Part shown: one piece after another, positions 10,836-22,920 of the stretch
How positions within the stretch are numbered: the stretch's first letter is position 1
Layout of the letters: the number at the start of each line of letters is the position of its first letter
From: Euonymus europaeus
Taxonomy: Eukaryota > Streptophyta > Magnoliopsida > Celastrales > Celastraceae
Assembly: GCA_963580455.1 (NCBI GenBank)
Contig: OY756961.1
Location: 19,821,001 to 19,885,000 of the forward strand
Reading direction: 5' to 3'
Length of the DNA: 64,000 bases
Notes under the pieces: generated by a model
Told to the model about the DNA's origin: nothing
The model's database searches: none
What the model saw: only the letters and a program-made list of their open reading frames with translations
Translations under genes and position numbers: made by a program

Positions 10836-13800
10836 ATGAATAATATTTGGTCGAATGATGCACAAATATACTAGCTAACCAACAATCGATTTATACTGAG
10901 TTAGATGAAAAAGGAGCTAAATACCATCGGATGAAGCTTCACATGAAGCTTAAGAGAAGTGTCAGCAGTGCCAATGTCAGAAAGAGCTACTCGATTGGGA
11001 ATATCAGAGACATACTTGTGCTGGGAGAGCAGAATACCACGATTAGAGCGAGTCATCTCAAAACTAAGAAAATAGTAAGAGATCCAAGATCCTTCATCTA
11101 AAACTATATCTGAAGATGCCTTTGAATCGACTATATGGTTGTTGAATTATCTCCTATAATAAACATATCATCTACAAATAACAGTACAATCACCCGCCCC
11201 TCAAGATGATCGAACCAATAGAGAATGGTCCTAATTGCTCATAGGAAATCCTTCATCAATCACTATCTACCGAAATTGCTAAAACCAAGCTTAAGGAACT
11301 TGTTTGAGGCCACAAATAACATGACGTAAGAGACGAACATGATGAAGAGAAGTCTAAAGTCCATAAGGAGGCTGTATGTAGACAACCTTTGAGAGATAAC
11401 TGTAAAAAAAGGAAATCTTCATATCCATTTAAAGAAGAGGCCACTATCTAGCCACAATTATTGCCAAAAAGTGCAAATTGTAGTCATCTGAGCCACCAGA
11501 GCAAACGTCTCCTCATAATCAATACCATGTTTCAAAGATAAACCCCGAGAAATCGACGAGCCTTATATCACTCAATGGATCCATCCAGTTGATGCTTAAT
11601 CTTGTAGATCCATTTGTAGATGATAGGCTAAACACCCGAAGGAAGAGGAACCACAACCACAACCCAAGTTCCAATCTCTTTGAAAGCCTTAAACTCTTCT
11701 GCCATAGCATGCTACCACTAGGGGGCTGAGATGCCCACTAAAGGAATTAGGCTCAGAGTTTAAATATAGAGAAATGAGAAAGGCAGTAAATCGAGGTGCT
11801 CAATGGATACATCCAGTTGGCACTTGACCTCGTAGATCCATTTACAGCTGACAGGCTGAACATTCGAAGGAAGAGGAACCACAACCCAAGTTCAAATCTC
11901 TTTGAAAGTCTTAAACTCCTCTGCCATAGCATGTTGCCACTAAGGGGACTGAGATGCCTCACTGAAGGAACTAGGCTTATAATTTAAATATAGAGCAATG
12001 AGAAAGATAGTAAACCAAGGTGCATAAGTAGATATTGAACTCCAACCATACCTATAAATTGGAACATGCTCGTGCTGAGGGTGGCGAGATGTCAGATGAT
12101 CTGTACTGGCAAGGAACGTGCATGTGGTTGAAGAGGGAGTGGTAGAATAAGGAGTAGGAGGTGGGACATAGTCAAATTCACGAGTCTAATGGAAAGGATA
12201 TGGTGTAAGGCTATGTGAAGGAACACAAGGAGGAAAGTGTGGAACATGCTCAACGGAGGATGACGAAGTTGTGGGAGAAGAAATGGGAAAGGGAGGATCA
12301 AGCTTAGGGGGAGTCAAATCCAGGGGATATCAGCTAAGAGAGTCTCAAAAGTAGTGGGAGAGGAAAAAAGAATAGGTGAAAAAGGAGTTTCTAGAGTGGA
12401 TAAGTGTGGAAGCTTAAGAAATGTGAGATATTGAGAAGTTGAGGAGAATACGAAACATTCTCAAGAAAGGAGACATGACATGAGATACAGAGGTGTCGAG
12501 TCAAGTGATCGTCGCAATGATAACCCTTGTATTTGACATTCATACCTAAGAGAACACTTCTAATGAAACAATGTATAACTTGGAACTCTCAGGAGGAAGG
12601 AGAAGAACAAAAGAAGTGCAACCAAAGTACAAAGATGAGAGTAGTTAGAAGGAGAAGTGAAAAGATGCTCATGAGGAATATGTCACCTAGGAGAACACAA
12701 AAATGGGACATATTGATGAGGTGGACTGAGGTGAGAATAATCTTAACCTAATAAGAACGAGGGACAAATGTAGAGAGGAAAAGTGCTTGAGTAGTCTCTA
12801 GGATGTGATGATGCTTTCTCTCAGCAACACCATTTTACACATGTGTGTGAGGACATGGGTAATGAAAAATGGTATCAAGAGAGAGGAGTGTAACGTCTTC
12901 ATACCGAATAAAAATTACTCTAGAGCATAAACATAGTGGAACATCTTAGTTTGACGACCAAAGTGAGTGAAAATCATGGTGGCAAAATGTCGTAGACAAA
13001 AAGAATCTCAAAGCAATGCCGTAAAAGATTGACCTAGGTTTATCGAGTGAAATCATTAATAAAAGAAATATAATAATGACAATCACACATGGAAGGAATA
13101 GGCGCAAACCCCTAAATATCATAATTTACTAAATCAAAAGGACCAGATGTCAAGGACACACTAGAGAGAAAAGGAAGTATTGCAGTTTTAGCAAGCTTAC
13201 AACTATTACATGGACTCAAAGTAGAAAAATATGACGACTAAGAGCTCTAAGTAGAGAGAGACTCTCCAATCACAACTCAGAAAAATGACCTAGTCATCTA
13301 TGCCAAATATCAATAATGAGAGAGACTATGTTGCAAAAGTTGGGACTGGGTGAGGGAAGATGAAGAGACTGAAGATGGTAGAGACTACGAACTCTACGAC
13401 TATTGTCAATCACCTGGCCGGTAGATGGATCTTGCACAAGACCAACAAAGGGTGTGAATAAAACCCAATAGGCTGAGTCACATATACTACCAACAAAAAT
13501 AAGGTTCATGCTCAACTGAGGATTATAAAGAGTAGATAGTAGAGAGAGATGGCTCGAGGGCTCTAAAGTGGATGTAATAGATCGGTATGAGAGAAAATAA
13601 ATGGAGCGCCATCGGCAGTATGAATAGAGGGAATAGGTGATGGTGGTCTACACTCAATAAGGATGCAGTTAGCTGATGTCATATGGTGAGAGGCTTCAGA
13701 ATAAAAAAATTCAAGAATGAGGCATACTTGTGGTTGAGAAGGTAGAGTATATAGAGGTGCTACCATGATTGGAGACAATAGACATCTAATCAAGACGCTA

Positions 13801-14790
13801 TTGAAGGTGCTAAAACTACTAAGAACTCGAAGATCAGCTGAACATAAAGGAGATGGAGCAGTAGAAGGAACCCGATGCTACAGATGGAGCTCCCAACAGT
13901 CATTCATAATATGGCCTACCATCATGTAATGAGAGCATGTAGACCAACCTGAGGGAAGGGAAGAAATAGCATAAGCACTAGTAGGAGCTACAAGAAGAAC
14001 ATCGAAGAAACTGGAAGATGTTGGAGGTTGCCTGATGCTAATAAGAGTTCGAAGATGAATCTTTTCTATAACCAACTCTACAACTACGATATCCAAAATG
14101 AGATTAAGATGGCGATGGATAAGCTAACCCACCAGAGGACCAAATTCAAGGCAAAAAGCGATTAGAAACTCATGCATATGATGACTATCCTAGAAAGCCT
14201 TACAAGCATCCATACAATTCCTACAAGCATCAATAAAGAAACCCTCTAGCTCATGCCAGAAACCATGCAAACAAAGATAGAATTTCTGAATATGCTGATC
14301 GTCTTAATATGGAATAGCAACGTGGGTGAGGAGAGAATGTTCATGATCCTCGTTGCTCTCAACAAATTAAGAGCTAGGAGAACTGTAAACGCATATGAAG
14401 ATGGAACAACTAGATTAGGATAGAGAGAAAGGTCGACAAAAGTGACCAGATAACTTGCTATCCTAGCATTTCGTAAATTTAAAACACGCATAATAGCATC
14501 AGATACAAAGTCTTTATTAAGGGACCCATCATGAGATAAGGTATCAACTGATGACTATACAACTCACTCCACACCGTGGCACACCAAGTTGGTCAATCAG
14601 TTACTATAGAAATTCAAAAGTCGGTGGAAGTGAGAAGAAAACTCCATGGAATCTCATGTGTCATCATTAGAGCAAGAGCAGAAGTTTGTGATGAATGTAT
14701 TGACTAAGAATGCTATGTTTTTTGGGAACCCGCCCCCTTAATGGAAGAAACTGTGTAGAGTCATCCGCCATATCCACAACTCATAAAATG
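10836..14790 (-). mobile_element. Degenerate Ty1/copia retrotransposon (gag to reverse transcriptase)
   Basis: Conceptual translation of the minus strand, with frequent stops and frameshifts, gives copia domains in order. A gag zinc-knuckle-like CSHYMMVGHIMNDCWELH lies near 13890-13945. A pre-integrase/integrase tract with SLYHLQSLHLPS, CNSCKLAKTAILPF and YYISFINDFTR runs from about 13400 down to 13020. NGVAERKHHHILETTQAL lies near 12795-12835. The RT start PIIYKWIYKIKHQLDGSIER lies near 11570-11640. The RT core has VYIQPPYG, CGLKQVP.AWF and LLFVDDMFIIG (VDD at 11167-11175). MKDLGSLTIF and LLSQHKYVSD lie near 10950-11090. The element stops in the RT-RNase H link where the palindromic cluster begins. 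It is long dead. No clear LTR pair was found. Confidence 0.88.
11571..12022 (-). repeat. 228-bp tandem duplication within the copia RT segment
   Basis: The block beginning CTCAATGGAT at 11571 recurs at 11799 (offset 228). Both copies encode the RT N-terminal stretch (KWIYKI-like, VVPLPSGVQP-like, MAEEFKAFKEI-like) and end GTAAA..(C/A)GAGGTG-like. They differ by many substitutions and a few small indels, so the duplication is old. It duplicated part of the dead element rather than creating a new gene. Confidence 0.85.
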
Positions 14791-16004
14791 AAGAATATCA
14801 TGAAAAAAGTAAAATATTGCAAGATATTGAAGAATTCTTTAATTGAACTGCAAGAAAGTCCAACTCATTATTATTACTCCTGTACTGTAGAAAGAATTCT
14901 TTGTTTTTTTTCATCACATATGTTGTTTGAGATAGTGTGCTTTCGCTTCTATGACTTATCTTTCATGTAATTTTTTTTAATCAAATTTGTTTTTATGATG
15001 TATAACTTCTTTTCAGGCTTACTGGGAATAAACTATGAAACAAATTTATTATGGAAATATAATCACCTCAGAGACATCATGGACAGAGACCAATAAAATG
15101 ACCCATAATTGAAATTAACATATTGAATCTTGTTACTGGTTGTATATTCAATCTTGCTCCTACGTATTTGAAGGGTACACAGTAGAAAGACTCAGAGAAT
15201 CCTCCGATTGATACTGCACACGAATATATCAAATTTAAATTTTTCTATCTGTTTTTAACATTTATCAATCCAGATTTTTACCTTCAAGAGCTGTCTAGTT
15301 TGATCTTGGTTAAAAACTATACAACGATCGAGTAACAATGAATGACTTCTTCTTCTTCGTTCACAAATCAGATAGGTCCAGAAACTTGATCATGAACCAA
15401 ACAACTTCCTCTGATCAGGAACCGAACACAACAAGAACAAGAGCTTGAGGCTAGACGTCTTCTGCCTTGTGACCTCATATTAGGAACTTCGACTCAGGTG
15501 GGAGAGAAACTGCCTAGGTTTTGATTTCTCAAGTGGGAAAATGCCTTACCTAAAAATATCAAAAAACCTAAACCAATTGAGTTCTTTATATAGAGGCCTA
15601 GTAGTAGGTGTAATATTCCAGGTTAGTTGCTTTCTTTCTCTGCCCTACAAGTTTTAAAATGGTCCCATCACCCATGGAAGGAGAATGCAGTACGACAGTC
15701 TTTGATATAATGTACATATATGATCAGATATCTCAAAATTATTACTTTTTTCCTTGCAGTGATTGATAGCTTTGCTTTAACCATAGACATACACCGAGAA
15801 TATTCAGCCCTGAAACAACATAATTCTAAATTTACTATGCTGAGCTCAATTACAGGGAGTTTTTAACATTGACGCTTCTCCAGTCCAGCTACGCCAGGAG
15901 AAAAGAACACCACAAGCACGCACATTCTCTAATGGAATGAGTCTGGATAATGCAAAAGAATACAGCAAAACTTGGAACATGCAGAGTCAATTTCAATTCC
16001 TTCT
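14791..16004. other. Intergenic, with a TATA-bearing possible LTR or promoter
   Basis: No coding motif is recognised. On the minus strand CTATATAAAG occurs at 15584-15593, upstream of the copia gag end. It is followed by leader-like DNA with TTCTTCTTC-rich sequence, so this could be the promoter of the copia 5' LTR or of an unrelated lost gene. No initiator-tRNA primer-binding site (TGGTATCAGAGC type) was seen, which leaves the assignment open. Confidence 0.35.
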
Positions 16005-18985
16005 CTATCTTCTTCTACCGTCCCGGTAATCCTCCTCGCCTTCCTTGTCTTTTAAGAACCCCAAGAAAGCAAGGAAGCCGAAAAGAAAAAATCCGCCTGA
16101 CCAATTGCCTCCACCTCCCCCACCGCCACCTCCGCCGCCATCATCACGGGGTGGGAATCCACTGCCACCGTCATCAAGTTTGGGCGACCTCTCTGGAATT
16201 AAATCAATTAGTATAATATAAGAAATTGGAAATAACAGAGTTAAATCATAAATATGCTCTTATAAGTCTATCAAAATAACAGACTCCACCATTGAAATCA
16301 CGGCAAAGGAGTGATCATATATATATATATATATATATAAATAAAAAATAAAAACCTCGCGCATTTGCACAGCTCAAGCATTATCAGGAAAACCAAAGAA
16401 GCTCATATATATAACTATCATGAAATTTTTTGCGACAGGCTGATTAGAAAATGTTCTCACTTGATTAACATCCCAAAAAAGATTCAAGAGAAAATCAAAA
16501 AAAAAAAAAAAAAACAACTAATGCATTACAAACTAATAAACCAGTAGCTTTTTGAATCTGAATTTGTGAAAAAAATAGATTGTCCAGTAACAATTACAGA
16601 AAATCAGATAGGACATACGAAAGTTGAAACAAATGCTGAAAAAGGGTATGACTGACAGGCGTATCATATACCTGGAGCCTTCTGTATTGTGGGTGACTTC
16701 ACAGTGACAGTTTGGGTTTGCCCTGAGGCACTGCACGTTGCATTCTGCATGAAAAAAGAAAGTCAATTGACACAATCAGATACCCATGTGTTAGAATGTT
16801 GATTTCAACTTTCAAGTACTTATATTGAAAACAAACAAAAAAGTGAATGTGTTATAGTTGCATGGCTAAGCGACACATGATCTACATTGTTCCAAACTGT
16901 TTAGGGTCAGCTACATTAAATCCATAAATCAGTGAGAATCCACAAACAACTAGTCACAGTTTGGTGCTCAAACAAGCTTATGAATGTGATACGAGGTACA
17001 TATGATATATGGATATAACTCACCCAAGCAGCAGCACAAATTGTCAAAGCAAAACGCATTGATGGTTTTCTCCTGTCAGTGGACTGTAATCTCGTGCCAA
17101 ACTCCAGTGGATTCCAACCAACAAGGTTGTTACAATGTCTTCCTGCATCAAATGATTTAAACTGCACGCAACTCCTCAATGAACTGCATCCAGCTGGCTC
17201 TATCGGACTTTTCCATCGACCCTTATGCTTTGCTGCAAAGAACGACAAAGATACTAATATGTTTGAAATAAATACAGAGAACCATTCAAATCAACAGCCA
17301 GTAATATATAACAACTAGCTAATTATACTGAATAAATTCAAAAAAAATAAAATTTGTTGATCCTATAACTACTAGTATTTTTGTCCAGAATTTAAGAAAA
17401 ACAGACTAGAAACCTAATATAAGTTGTGGATAATAGAAACCTAATATAAGTTGTGGATAATAGAAACCCAAAACTTATAACTAGATTATCATCTTCATCA
17501 AACATCAGATTCAAAGACCTATTAAATGTGTGCATAAAATCTTAATAAATCACTAAACCGACGTCAAAAACCAACACTCTCCCAACCCAAAAATTGACAC
17601 TTGGATCCCTTTTTAATGTCAAAATGGTAGTGGTTGGCACTAATACAAAAAATCATTTTAAAGGAGGATAAAAATACATAAACATTTTTTATTGGAAAAT
17701 AAAGGCCAAAACAAAACATATAAACATTGAAACAAGAAAATAACCAAGCCATATAACTTGTTGGCATATTTCAGTTTTTATAATACCAAGGATTCTTGTT
17801 TCCTCCAAATAGCAGATTTCAACTTATTTCTCTTACAGATTCATGTAAGAGATCCCAAATCTTCGGGACAAAGGCTTTGATGAGAATTTTATTCAACTTA
17901 ACGTATTTAAATTGTTTGAATCGCCAATGTGCAATGACCCACACTATCTCTAACTCATGCTGTATAGAACAACAAAGCATCACAAGCAAAATCAGTTTTC
18001 ATAACACTACAAGAATCATCCATGATATATATCATAAACTGTACATAAATAAGATAGCATTGTACCTTTTGCAGTAATAGTATAACTGCTCATAGAGGCA
18101 CATTTTACTTTTACCGTACAATCATAGTAAAAATCTAACATTATGCAACAACGTATGCCACGCATAGTGCACATTGACAATGGTGCACATACACTCACAG
18201 GAATTCTGCTAATTACAAGAAAGCATACCTGGCGTAAGTAGAGGTTTACTGGCAATAGTAGTTGCGGTCAACATCGACATATGATAGTAACCAATAATGC
18301 TACCAACTGCAATAGATGACAATTATAAAGTAACCAACATAATAGATTAAAGAAATCAAGGATTTACATGGATGTCTTATCTTTCGATAGGAAATTTCAC
18401 ACAACCAGAACTAACTTCAGTTTTCAGAACTTAAATCTCTAGGATTCAATATGTAATGCGGTATTATTTCGAAAAAGTATAATTTATTTATACCATAAAG
18501 AGCTGAACTTTTTGAATTGTCCCTAGATGATTACCAAACAAAACAATAGAAAACTACTGTAGAAACCGCTGATACACAAACCACAAAAAAGTTCAACACT
18601 AAACCAAAAAAAAAAAAAATCAGCGAAGGGTCAATGAAACTACCCAAATGACAAAGTCACCCCGATCAGATTTCGAACAGAGTAATAAACTAAAACAGCC
18701 AAAAAAAATACAAATCTACCATTCCTTCCGGCCTAAAGTTTATAAATTTACACATTCGAATGTTTCAAAAATATCATCAGAGAAAGCAAAAAAAAAAAAA
18801 AAAAAAGCCACTCCTAAGGCCTAATCATACCTTGCTTCCCAAAATAATCAAGAATTCAATAACACAAAAATAAGAAAGAAAAAAACCCTATCTTCGCAAT
18901 ACACATTAGCAATGGATTAATCGTAACCAAAACACGATAAATTTTAAATCCAAACGACCATATTACCTGCTGTGAATGAACTCAT
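16005..18985 (-). CDS. Unknown protein with polyglycine tract and C-terminal membrane segment
   Basis: Five exons, 18985-18967, 18306-18229, 17232-17024, 16744-16672 and 16192-16005, join in frame with GT-AG sites to a 188-aa protein starting MSSFTAVGSI and ending DYRDGRRR. The phases agree at all four junctions, which is strong support for a real gene. The first 100 residues are basic and hydroxylated with almost no acidic residues, like an organellar transit peptide. Then come ATCSASGQTQ, an acidic-Pro stretch, eleven consecutive Gly, NWSGGFFLFGFLAFLGFL (a single hydrophobic span) and a charged tail KDKEGEEDYRD. I do not recognise the family. A plastid membrane location is inference. An alternative start at the Met pair YYHMSM (residues 16-18) is possible. 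A 5' UTR intron (19219-19008) is also likely. Confidence 0.78.
16317..16339. repeat. (AT)n microsatellite
   Basis: A short AT dinucleotide run just past the 3' side of exon 4 in plus coordinates, within intron 4 of the unknown gene. It is followed by A-rich DNA including a poly(A) run near 16499-16514. Confidence 0.9.
17408..17461. repeat. 27-bp perfect tandem duplication in an intron
   Basis: The unit beginning TAGAAACCTAATATAAGTTG is present twice head to tail within intron 2 of the five-exon gene. It is a very recent or slippage-type duplication with no coding consequence. Confidence 0.8.
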
Positions 18986-19007
18986 AAGAGAAAATGAACG
19001 AACGACT

Positions 19008-19219
19008 CTGAGGGATTATTAAGAGCAAAGGAAAATTAACAAAACTGTGCAGAATAAGATTCTTCGCGCATGGGCTTGAGTCAAGGAAGCCCCAAACTCA
19101 AATGCCATCCCAAATACATGAGAATTCACTTCAACAAAATAAACCCATCATAATTCCAAGACCAAAACAACGATCGAACTAAGACAGATTACGAAAGAAG
19201 ATTCAAAACTGAGTCTAAC
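19008..19219 (-). other. Likely 5' UTR intron of the unknown gene
   Basis: On the minus strand a CAG|GTTAGA donor at 19219 and a CCCTCAG|A acceptor at 19009-19008 bracket A/T-rich DNA between a pyrimidine-rich leader (about 19220-19350) and the ATG at 18985. A leader intron just upstream of the start codon is common in plant genes. No protein evidence can confirm it. Confidence 0.45.
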
Positions 19220-19353
19220 CTGAATTTTCCCACAGTGGTGTGTCAGAGAGGGAGGAAGAAGAGAGATTGAGGGAACGAACAAGGAGGAGCCAGAGAGAGG
19301 CTTTCGTGAATGGAGTATGCGTTTCGAACTTTCTGGAGGATGGGTTTGGAGAC

Positions 19354-19369
19354 TTGGGCCGGAGCCCAA
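19354..19369 (-). promoter_or_regulatory. Site II (TGGGCC) palindrome at the promoter of the unknown gene
   Basis: TTGGGC CGGA GCCCAA forms an inverted pair of TGGGC-type words. These match site II elements bound by TCP factors in promoters of growth, ribosomal and organelle-protein genes. It lies just upstream of the presumed 5' UTR (19220-19350) of the minus-strand gene and directly against the left target duplication (19370-19378) of the large MULE. Confidence 0.5.
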
Positions 19370-19378
19370 CTTAATTTT

Positions 19379-21290
19379 GGATTTTTTTGAAAAATAACCA
19401 TTTTTAATCATCAAATGATAACTTTAACTCCATTTTTTTTAAAATTTCATAACTAACCTTTTGGACCTATGAAATGTTCTACATGCCCTCAAAACTCATT
19501 TTCCCTCCAAAATCATTTAACAAATATAAAAAATTAAAAAATAACAAAATCATGTTACAAACCCTTCTTCATGCCTCACACTACTTGTCATTTTCCATAT
19601 TCTTCTTCTGCAACTCTCTCTCTCTCTAAGCTATAGGAAGAAAAAGAAGAAGAAGGAAGAGGAAGAAGATTGTTGTGCTCTTTGTCAGTCTCTCTCTCTA
19701 TCGTACTATCTCACACTCTCTCTATAGCGTGTTATCTTACTTTCTGTCTCTTTCACCATATTGAGGTACTCTCTCTCTCTCTCTCTTAATTTCTCTCATA
19801 TTCTTGTATTTGGTGTCCCTTCCATGTGAATTGACACATGAAATTTCTCTCATATTCTTGTATTTGGTGTCCCTTCCATATGAATTGACATATGAAATAA
19901 AATTTTTGAACTTTTAGTAGAAACTAGATTCTATTCTTAGATTCAAGTGATGTAAACATAATTTTTCTTGATTATCCATTGAAATTGGTTTGTGGGTTTA
20001 GTTTTGTAAACATATATGGAGTTATTGATATTTTTTTTAGTTCTTGAGACCTGCATGTTTTTTTATTGGTTGAGAACTGGTTGTCAATCAGGTTGAGAAC
20101 TGGTTGTCAATCAGGTTGAGAACAGAGTAATTGTAAGGTTGAGATCTGAATTGTTTGTTAGTAAATGAGAACTTAATTTTATTTCATTGGTTGAGAACTG
20201 TTTGTTTTGTTTTTACTTGGTTGAGAACTGTTTGTTTTTACTTGGTTGAGAACTGTATTTTTTTATTAGTTGAGAACTGTCTGTTTTGGTTAGTTGAGAA
20301 CTGTTTGTTTTGATTGGTTAAGAACTGTCCATTTTGCCCTGGTTGAGAAATGCACGTTTTTGATTGGTTGAGAACTGACTGTTTAGACGTGGTTGAGAAC
20401 TGAATTTTTAGATGTGGTTGAGAACTGTCTGTTTTTATTGGTTGAGAACTGACTGTTTAGATGTGGTTGAGAACTGTCTGTTTTGATTGGTTGATAACTA
20501 AGTGTTTTGACTTGGTTGAGAAATGTTTATTTATACTTGGTTGATAAATTTCTGTTTTGATTGGTTGAGAACTGAGTGTATTGACTTGGTTAAGAAATGA
20601 ATATTTTGACTATGTTGAGAAATGCATGTTTTAAGTGGTTGAGAACAATCTTTTTTCACTTGGTTGAGAAATGCATGTTTTGATTGGTCGAGTACTTTAT
20701 GTTTTGACTAGGTTGAGAATTTCCTGTTTAGACTTGGTTGATAACTGACTGTTTTGATTGGTTGAGAAATGCATGTGTTGAGTGGTTGAGAACTGCCTGT
20801 GTTGAGTGGTTGAGAACTGCCTCTTTTGGTTGGTTGAGAACTTTCTGTGTTGAGTGGTTGAGATCTGCCTCTTTTGATTGGTTGAGAATTGCATATGTTG
20901 AGTGATTGAGAACTGAGTGTTTTGACTTGGTTGAGAAATGTATGTTTATACTTGGTTGAGAAATGTATGTTTATACTTGGTTGAGAAATACATGTTTTGA
21001 TTGGTTGAGTACTTTATGTTTTGACTTGGTTTAGAAATGACTATTTTGACTATGTTGAGAAATGCATGTTTTGAGTGGTTGACAACAACCTGTTTTCACT
21101 TAGTTGAGAAATGCATGTTTTGATTGGTTGAGTACTTTATGTTTTGACTAGGTTGAGAAATGCATTTTTTGATTGGTTGAGTTCTTTATATTTTGACTAG
21201 GTTGAGAATTGTCTGTTTAGACTTGGTTGAGAACTGACGGTTTTGATTGGTTGAGAACTGCATGTATTGAATGGTTGAGAATCGTATATT
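19379..21290 (+). repeat. Left terminal inverted repeat with TTGAGAAC minisatellite
   Basis: The arm runs through an AT-rich outer zone, a CT/GA zone (about 19610-19790), a unique zone, and from about 20070 to 21290 a degenerate minisatellite. The repeat core is TGGTTGAGAACTG followed by variable words such as TCTGTTTTGA(C/T)T, in units of about 22-25 bp. A 54-bp duplication (TTCTCTCATATTCTTG at 19791 and 19845) and a doubled AACTGGTTGTCAATCAGG near 20087-20117 are present in this arm but single in the right arm. Confidence 0.85.
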
Positions 21291-21327
21291 TTTTATTTTT
21301 TTCTTGATAAATGTTGTCATTTATAGG

Positions 21328-21620
21328 ATGGTTCGACCAGTCAAAAAACGTAACATTGAGGATGGTTTTAGCTGTCCGCAACAACATAATGGGTGAGTAT
21401 GTTTTCTAACAAATTGTGAAAATTTTTACAACTTAGTACTTAATATGTAAATTTCTTACTATTGTCTTCCATATATATGCAGGTCAGATTGTGAGATGTT
21501 TTGCATAAAATTTATCGAAATGTTTAGTTTAGATGTCCCACTTTCAGAGTTGAAAATATAGGAGATGCCTTTCTATAGGAAAATTTTTGCAATAAAGCAT
21601 TTTAAACAGGAATTTAGATT
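21328..21620 (+). pseudogene. Ulp1-like cysteine protease C-terminal remnant
   Basis: Two exons, 21328-21392 and 21483-21559, with a GTGAGT...CAG intron, splice in frame to read CPQQHNG/SDCEMFCIKFIEM. This is the Ulp1 family motif: a Gln (oxyanion hole), then NGxDC with the catalytic Cys. The translation continues FSLDVPLSELKI to a stop and then, in the same frame past that stop, EMPFYRKIFAIKHFKQEFRF. Ulp1 enzymes process SUMO-like modifiers, and plant MULEs of the Kaonashi type carry such a gene. Here the region before 21328 (the His and Asp of the triad) is missing, replaced by the satellite arm, so no activity is expected. Confidence 0.75.
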
Positions 21621-21840
21621 TTGATAGCTTGTATACTGTTGTTCATTTTGTTTTTAACTATGAAAACATGTTATATGTATGAAATTTTTATGGTATTATT
21701 GCATACTAATAGATGGCTTGTTGCCTTGCCTAGGAGTTGTGGTTTTGATGTTGTTTTGATGGCCTGATGCCTTCATATGATTGTCGTGTATTTGATACAG
21801 GTTGACATTCTTCGATATATGGGGTGGTGCTGCCGAATTA

Positions 21841-22600
21841 TTTTGAGAAACCTGTTCTCAACCTGTTGGTTATATTCTCAACTTTTCTCAACTTGTTTAA
21901 TAACTGTTCTTAAACTGTTAATTATATTCTCAACATGTTGGTTATATTATCAACATACTCAAAAATTAGTTTCAACTGTTCCCAACCTGTTCAAAACTGT
22001 TCTCAACTTGTTCATAACTATTCTCAACCTGTTCAAAACAGTTCTCAACCTTTTCACAACTATACTCAACTTGTTGGTTATATTATCAACCAAATTAAAA
22101 CCATAACTATCGTTAACCTTGTCTGTTACATTCTCAACCTGTTCACAACTGTTCTCAACTTGTTCAACATTGTTATCAACCTGTTCAATAACTGTTGTCA
22201 ACCTGTTGGTTATATTCTTAACCAAGTTAAAACCATAACTATTGTTAACCTGTTTGTTATATCTTAACCTGCTCAATAATTTTTCTCAACATGTTTAATA
22301 TATCATCTCAACCTGTTGGTTATATTCTCAACCTGTTTTCAATAGTTATCAACCAGTTCACAACTGTTCTCAACATGTTCAACATTGTTCTGAAGCTGTT
22401 CAATAACTGTTCTCAACATGTTGGTTATATTTTTAACCAAGTTAAAACCATAACTATTGTTAAGCTGTTTGTTATATTCTTAACCTGCTCAATAATTTTT
22501 CTCAACATGTTCAATATATCATCCAACCTGTTGGTTATATTCTCAACCTGTTTCAACAGTTTTCAACCTGTTTCATAACAGTTCTCAACTTGTCAAATGA
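21841..22600. repeat. Internal TTCTCAACCTGTT array of MULE 2
   Basis: Units such as TTCTCAACCTGTTCAAAACTG, TTCTCAACCTGTTGGTTATA and AAACCATAACTATTGTTAA recur many times, with spacings near 20-30 bp and a higher-order repeat. The core TTCTCAAC is the reverse complement of the left-arm GTTGAGAA, so this array is oriented like the right arm but has different filler words. Its open frames are by-products of the repeat. Confidence 0.85.
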
Positions 22601-22920
22601 ACTTAAAGAAATAGTTCTCACATATCCATAACAGCTGAATGTATAACAGCAAAACCAAAACATTGCATCAAAAGAACTTGAAAATAAAATTTCGAAATAT
22701 CCATCATAAAGATAAAACAAAAAAAAGTCATATGCACTGCCCAATCCTACTTTCCCTTTTGCATGTCCATGACATATTTTGTGCATTAACATCAATACTC
22801 TCCTGCATAATACATTCAAAATAATAACAATTGTGAATCTAAGTAGAGAAATATGAAATGAAGTTGCATAAATCATCAATATAGTATATTAATGTACAAA
22901 TAATACCTTAGATCATTATG

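Noticed and set aside
16317..16514. Regulatory signal in the AT and poly(A) runs
   Set aside because: They are intronic simple repeats without flanking motifs.
21777..22578. Open frames of about 100 codons on both strands in the internal array
   Set aside because: They are products of the repeat, translating to monotonous NLF/SQP motifs.
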